This document shows, piece by piece, positions 63,531-64,000 of a DNA stretch of 64,000 nucleotides. The position numbers and the translations under genes were made by a program. The DNA is taken from the NCBI RefSeq assembly GCF_017874735.1, contig NZ_JAGGLV010000002.1:372001-436000 (forward strand). Reading direction: 5' to 3'. Under the pieces are notes generated by a model that was not told where the DNA came from, searched no databases, and was given only the letters and a program-made list of their open reading frames with translations. Source of the DNA: Paenibacillus silagei (GTDB lineage Bacteria > Bacillota > Bacilli > Paenibacillales > Paenibacillaceae). Each line of letters begins with the position of its first letter. The first letter of the stretch is position 1.

Positions 63531-64000
63531 TCAACGCAAATAGCAGCCATTGTTAATATCAAAGGTGGCTCCTGTATAAGCTCTGGCTCTGCTGCTCAGC
63601 ATAAAAATCACCGTATCGGCAACATCCTCCGCCAGCAGCGGCTCAGGATTTAACTGGTGTTCCCGGTATTCCTGCTGCCTCCAGGCGGGGATATGTCCCA
63701 TCATCGGGGTGTCCGCCATGGTCGGAGCCACTGCATTCACGCGGATCAAAGGGGCAAAATTCATTGCACAGCTCTTGGTCAAGCCAAGAATAGCAGCCTT
63801 CGTTAGACCGTATACTGCATCGGAGCTGCCTTCCTGGCCGGAGACTGACGACATGTTGACGATGACGCCCTTTTGCTTCTGCTCCAGCAGCATGCGTCCG
63901 AAGGCCTGGGAGAAGTAGACATACCCTTTGATATTGATATCCATCACCCGGTTGATCTCCTCCGGCGTATACTCCAGCAGGCTGCGGCCCAGATAGATCC
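63531..64000 (-). CDS. Short-chain dehydrogenase (5'-truncated by the window)
   Basis: The last 156 or so codons of an SDR; the frame stays open to the right edge (IYLGRSLLEYTPEEINRVMD precedes the first internal Met), so the real start lies outside. The catalytic Ser is in NMSSVSG and the Tyr/Lys in YGLTK; the C-terminal end GATFDINNGCYLR is typical. The cofactor motif is not visible. Substrate unknown. Confidence 0.85.
   Translation of the reverse strand, partial: IYLGRSLLEYTPEEINRVMDINIKGYVYFSQAFGRMLLEQKQKGVIVNMSSVSGQEGSSDAVYGLTKAAILGLTKSCAMNFAPLIRVNAVAPTMADTPMMGHIPAWRQQEYREHQLNPEPLLAEDVADTVIFMLSSRARAYTGATFDINNGCYLR

Overview
The window looks like a chromosomal segment of a spore-forming, Gram-positive bacterium of the Paenibacillus type. 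Evidence: Bacillus-like gene order (gpsA-plsY-der, S1 protein-plsC-cmk, ypfA, ypeB, prsW, mecA, resABCDE, rluB, dacB-spmA-spmB, scpAB, the rib operon, spoVA-lysA-ppiB), many sporulation and germination genes, strong AGGAGG ribosome binding sites with frequent GTG/TTG starts, T-box and FMN riboswitches, and a fairly high GC content for a Firmicute. I see no prophage, insertion sequence, CRISPR array, tRNA or rRNA.

Layout. 1-10.7 kb (minus): core run from a DUF2768 protein through spoVIF, gpsA, plsY, der, S1, plsC, cmk, a PilZ protein, ypeB, a 48-residue cysteine-rich protein, prsW and mecA. 10.9-15.2 kb: small envelope genes, a lipoprotein deacetylase, a phosphoesterase and a CAAX-type protease. 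15.3-20.7 kb: T-box-controlled serA, a short-chain dehydrogenase divergent from a WYL regulator, and a sensorless chemoreceptor. 20.7-25.1 kb (plus): a promoter, a c-di-GMP-I riboswitch and a terminator precede a ThDP enzyme, a carboxymuconolactone decarboxylase-like protein, a small STAS-like protein and an atypical ketoacyl synthase III; this is the best candidate for an undescribed system. 25.2-33.7 kb (minus): glpK, the res cytochrome c maturation and two-component cluster, rluB and a mini-amidase. 33.8-34.5 kb: an island of repeats.

34.5-44.3 kb (minus): spmBA, dacB, gerW (ytfJ), a DUF2953 protein, scpAB, then ribDE-ribBA-ribH under an FMN riboswitch. 44.3-48.5 kb: mscL and a 1163-residue LPxTG adhesin. 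48.7-50.1 kb: a membrane protein gene followed by a 51-bp tandem array and a dispersed repeat. 50.1-56 kb (minus): ppiB, lysA, and a reduced spoVA operon (AA, AB, AF) whose AF protein carries a long disordered extension. 56-64 kb: an exported stalk-domain protein, a DMT transporter under a second FMN riboswitch, a membrane-anchored PstS-like protein followed by another 51-bp tandem array, a carboxylesterase, an AI-2E family transporter and a truncated dehydrogenase.

How the parts fit: most of the window is housekeeping (phospholipid synthesis, riboflavin, serine, lysine/DAP, cytochrome c) mixed with spore formation. The unusual content lies in the c-di-GMP-controlled operon and in the intergenic repeats: two arrays with exactly the same 51-bp period, both just 3' of plus-strand genes, a pair of 180-bp dispersed elements and a nested foldback element.
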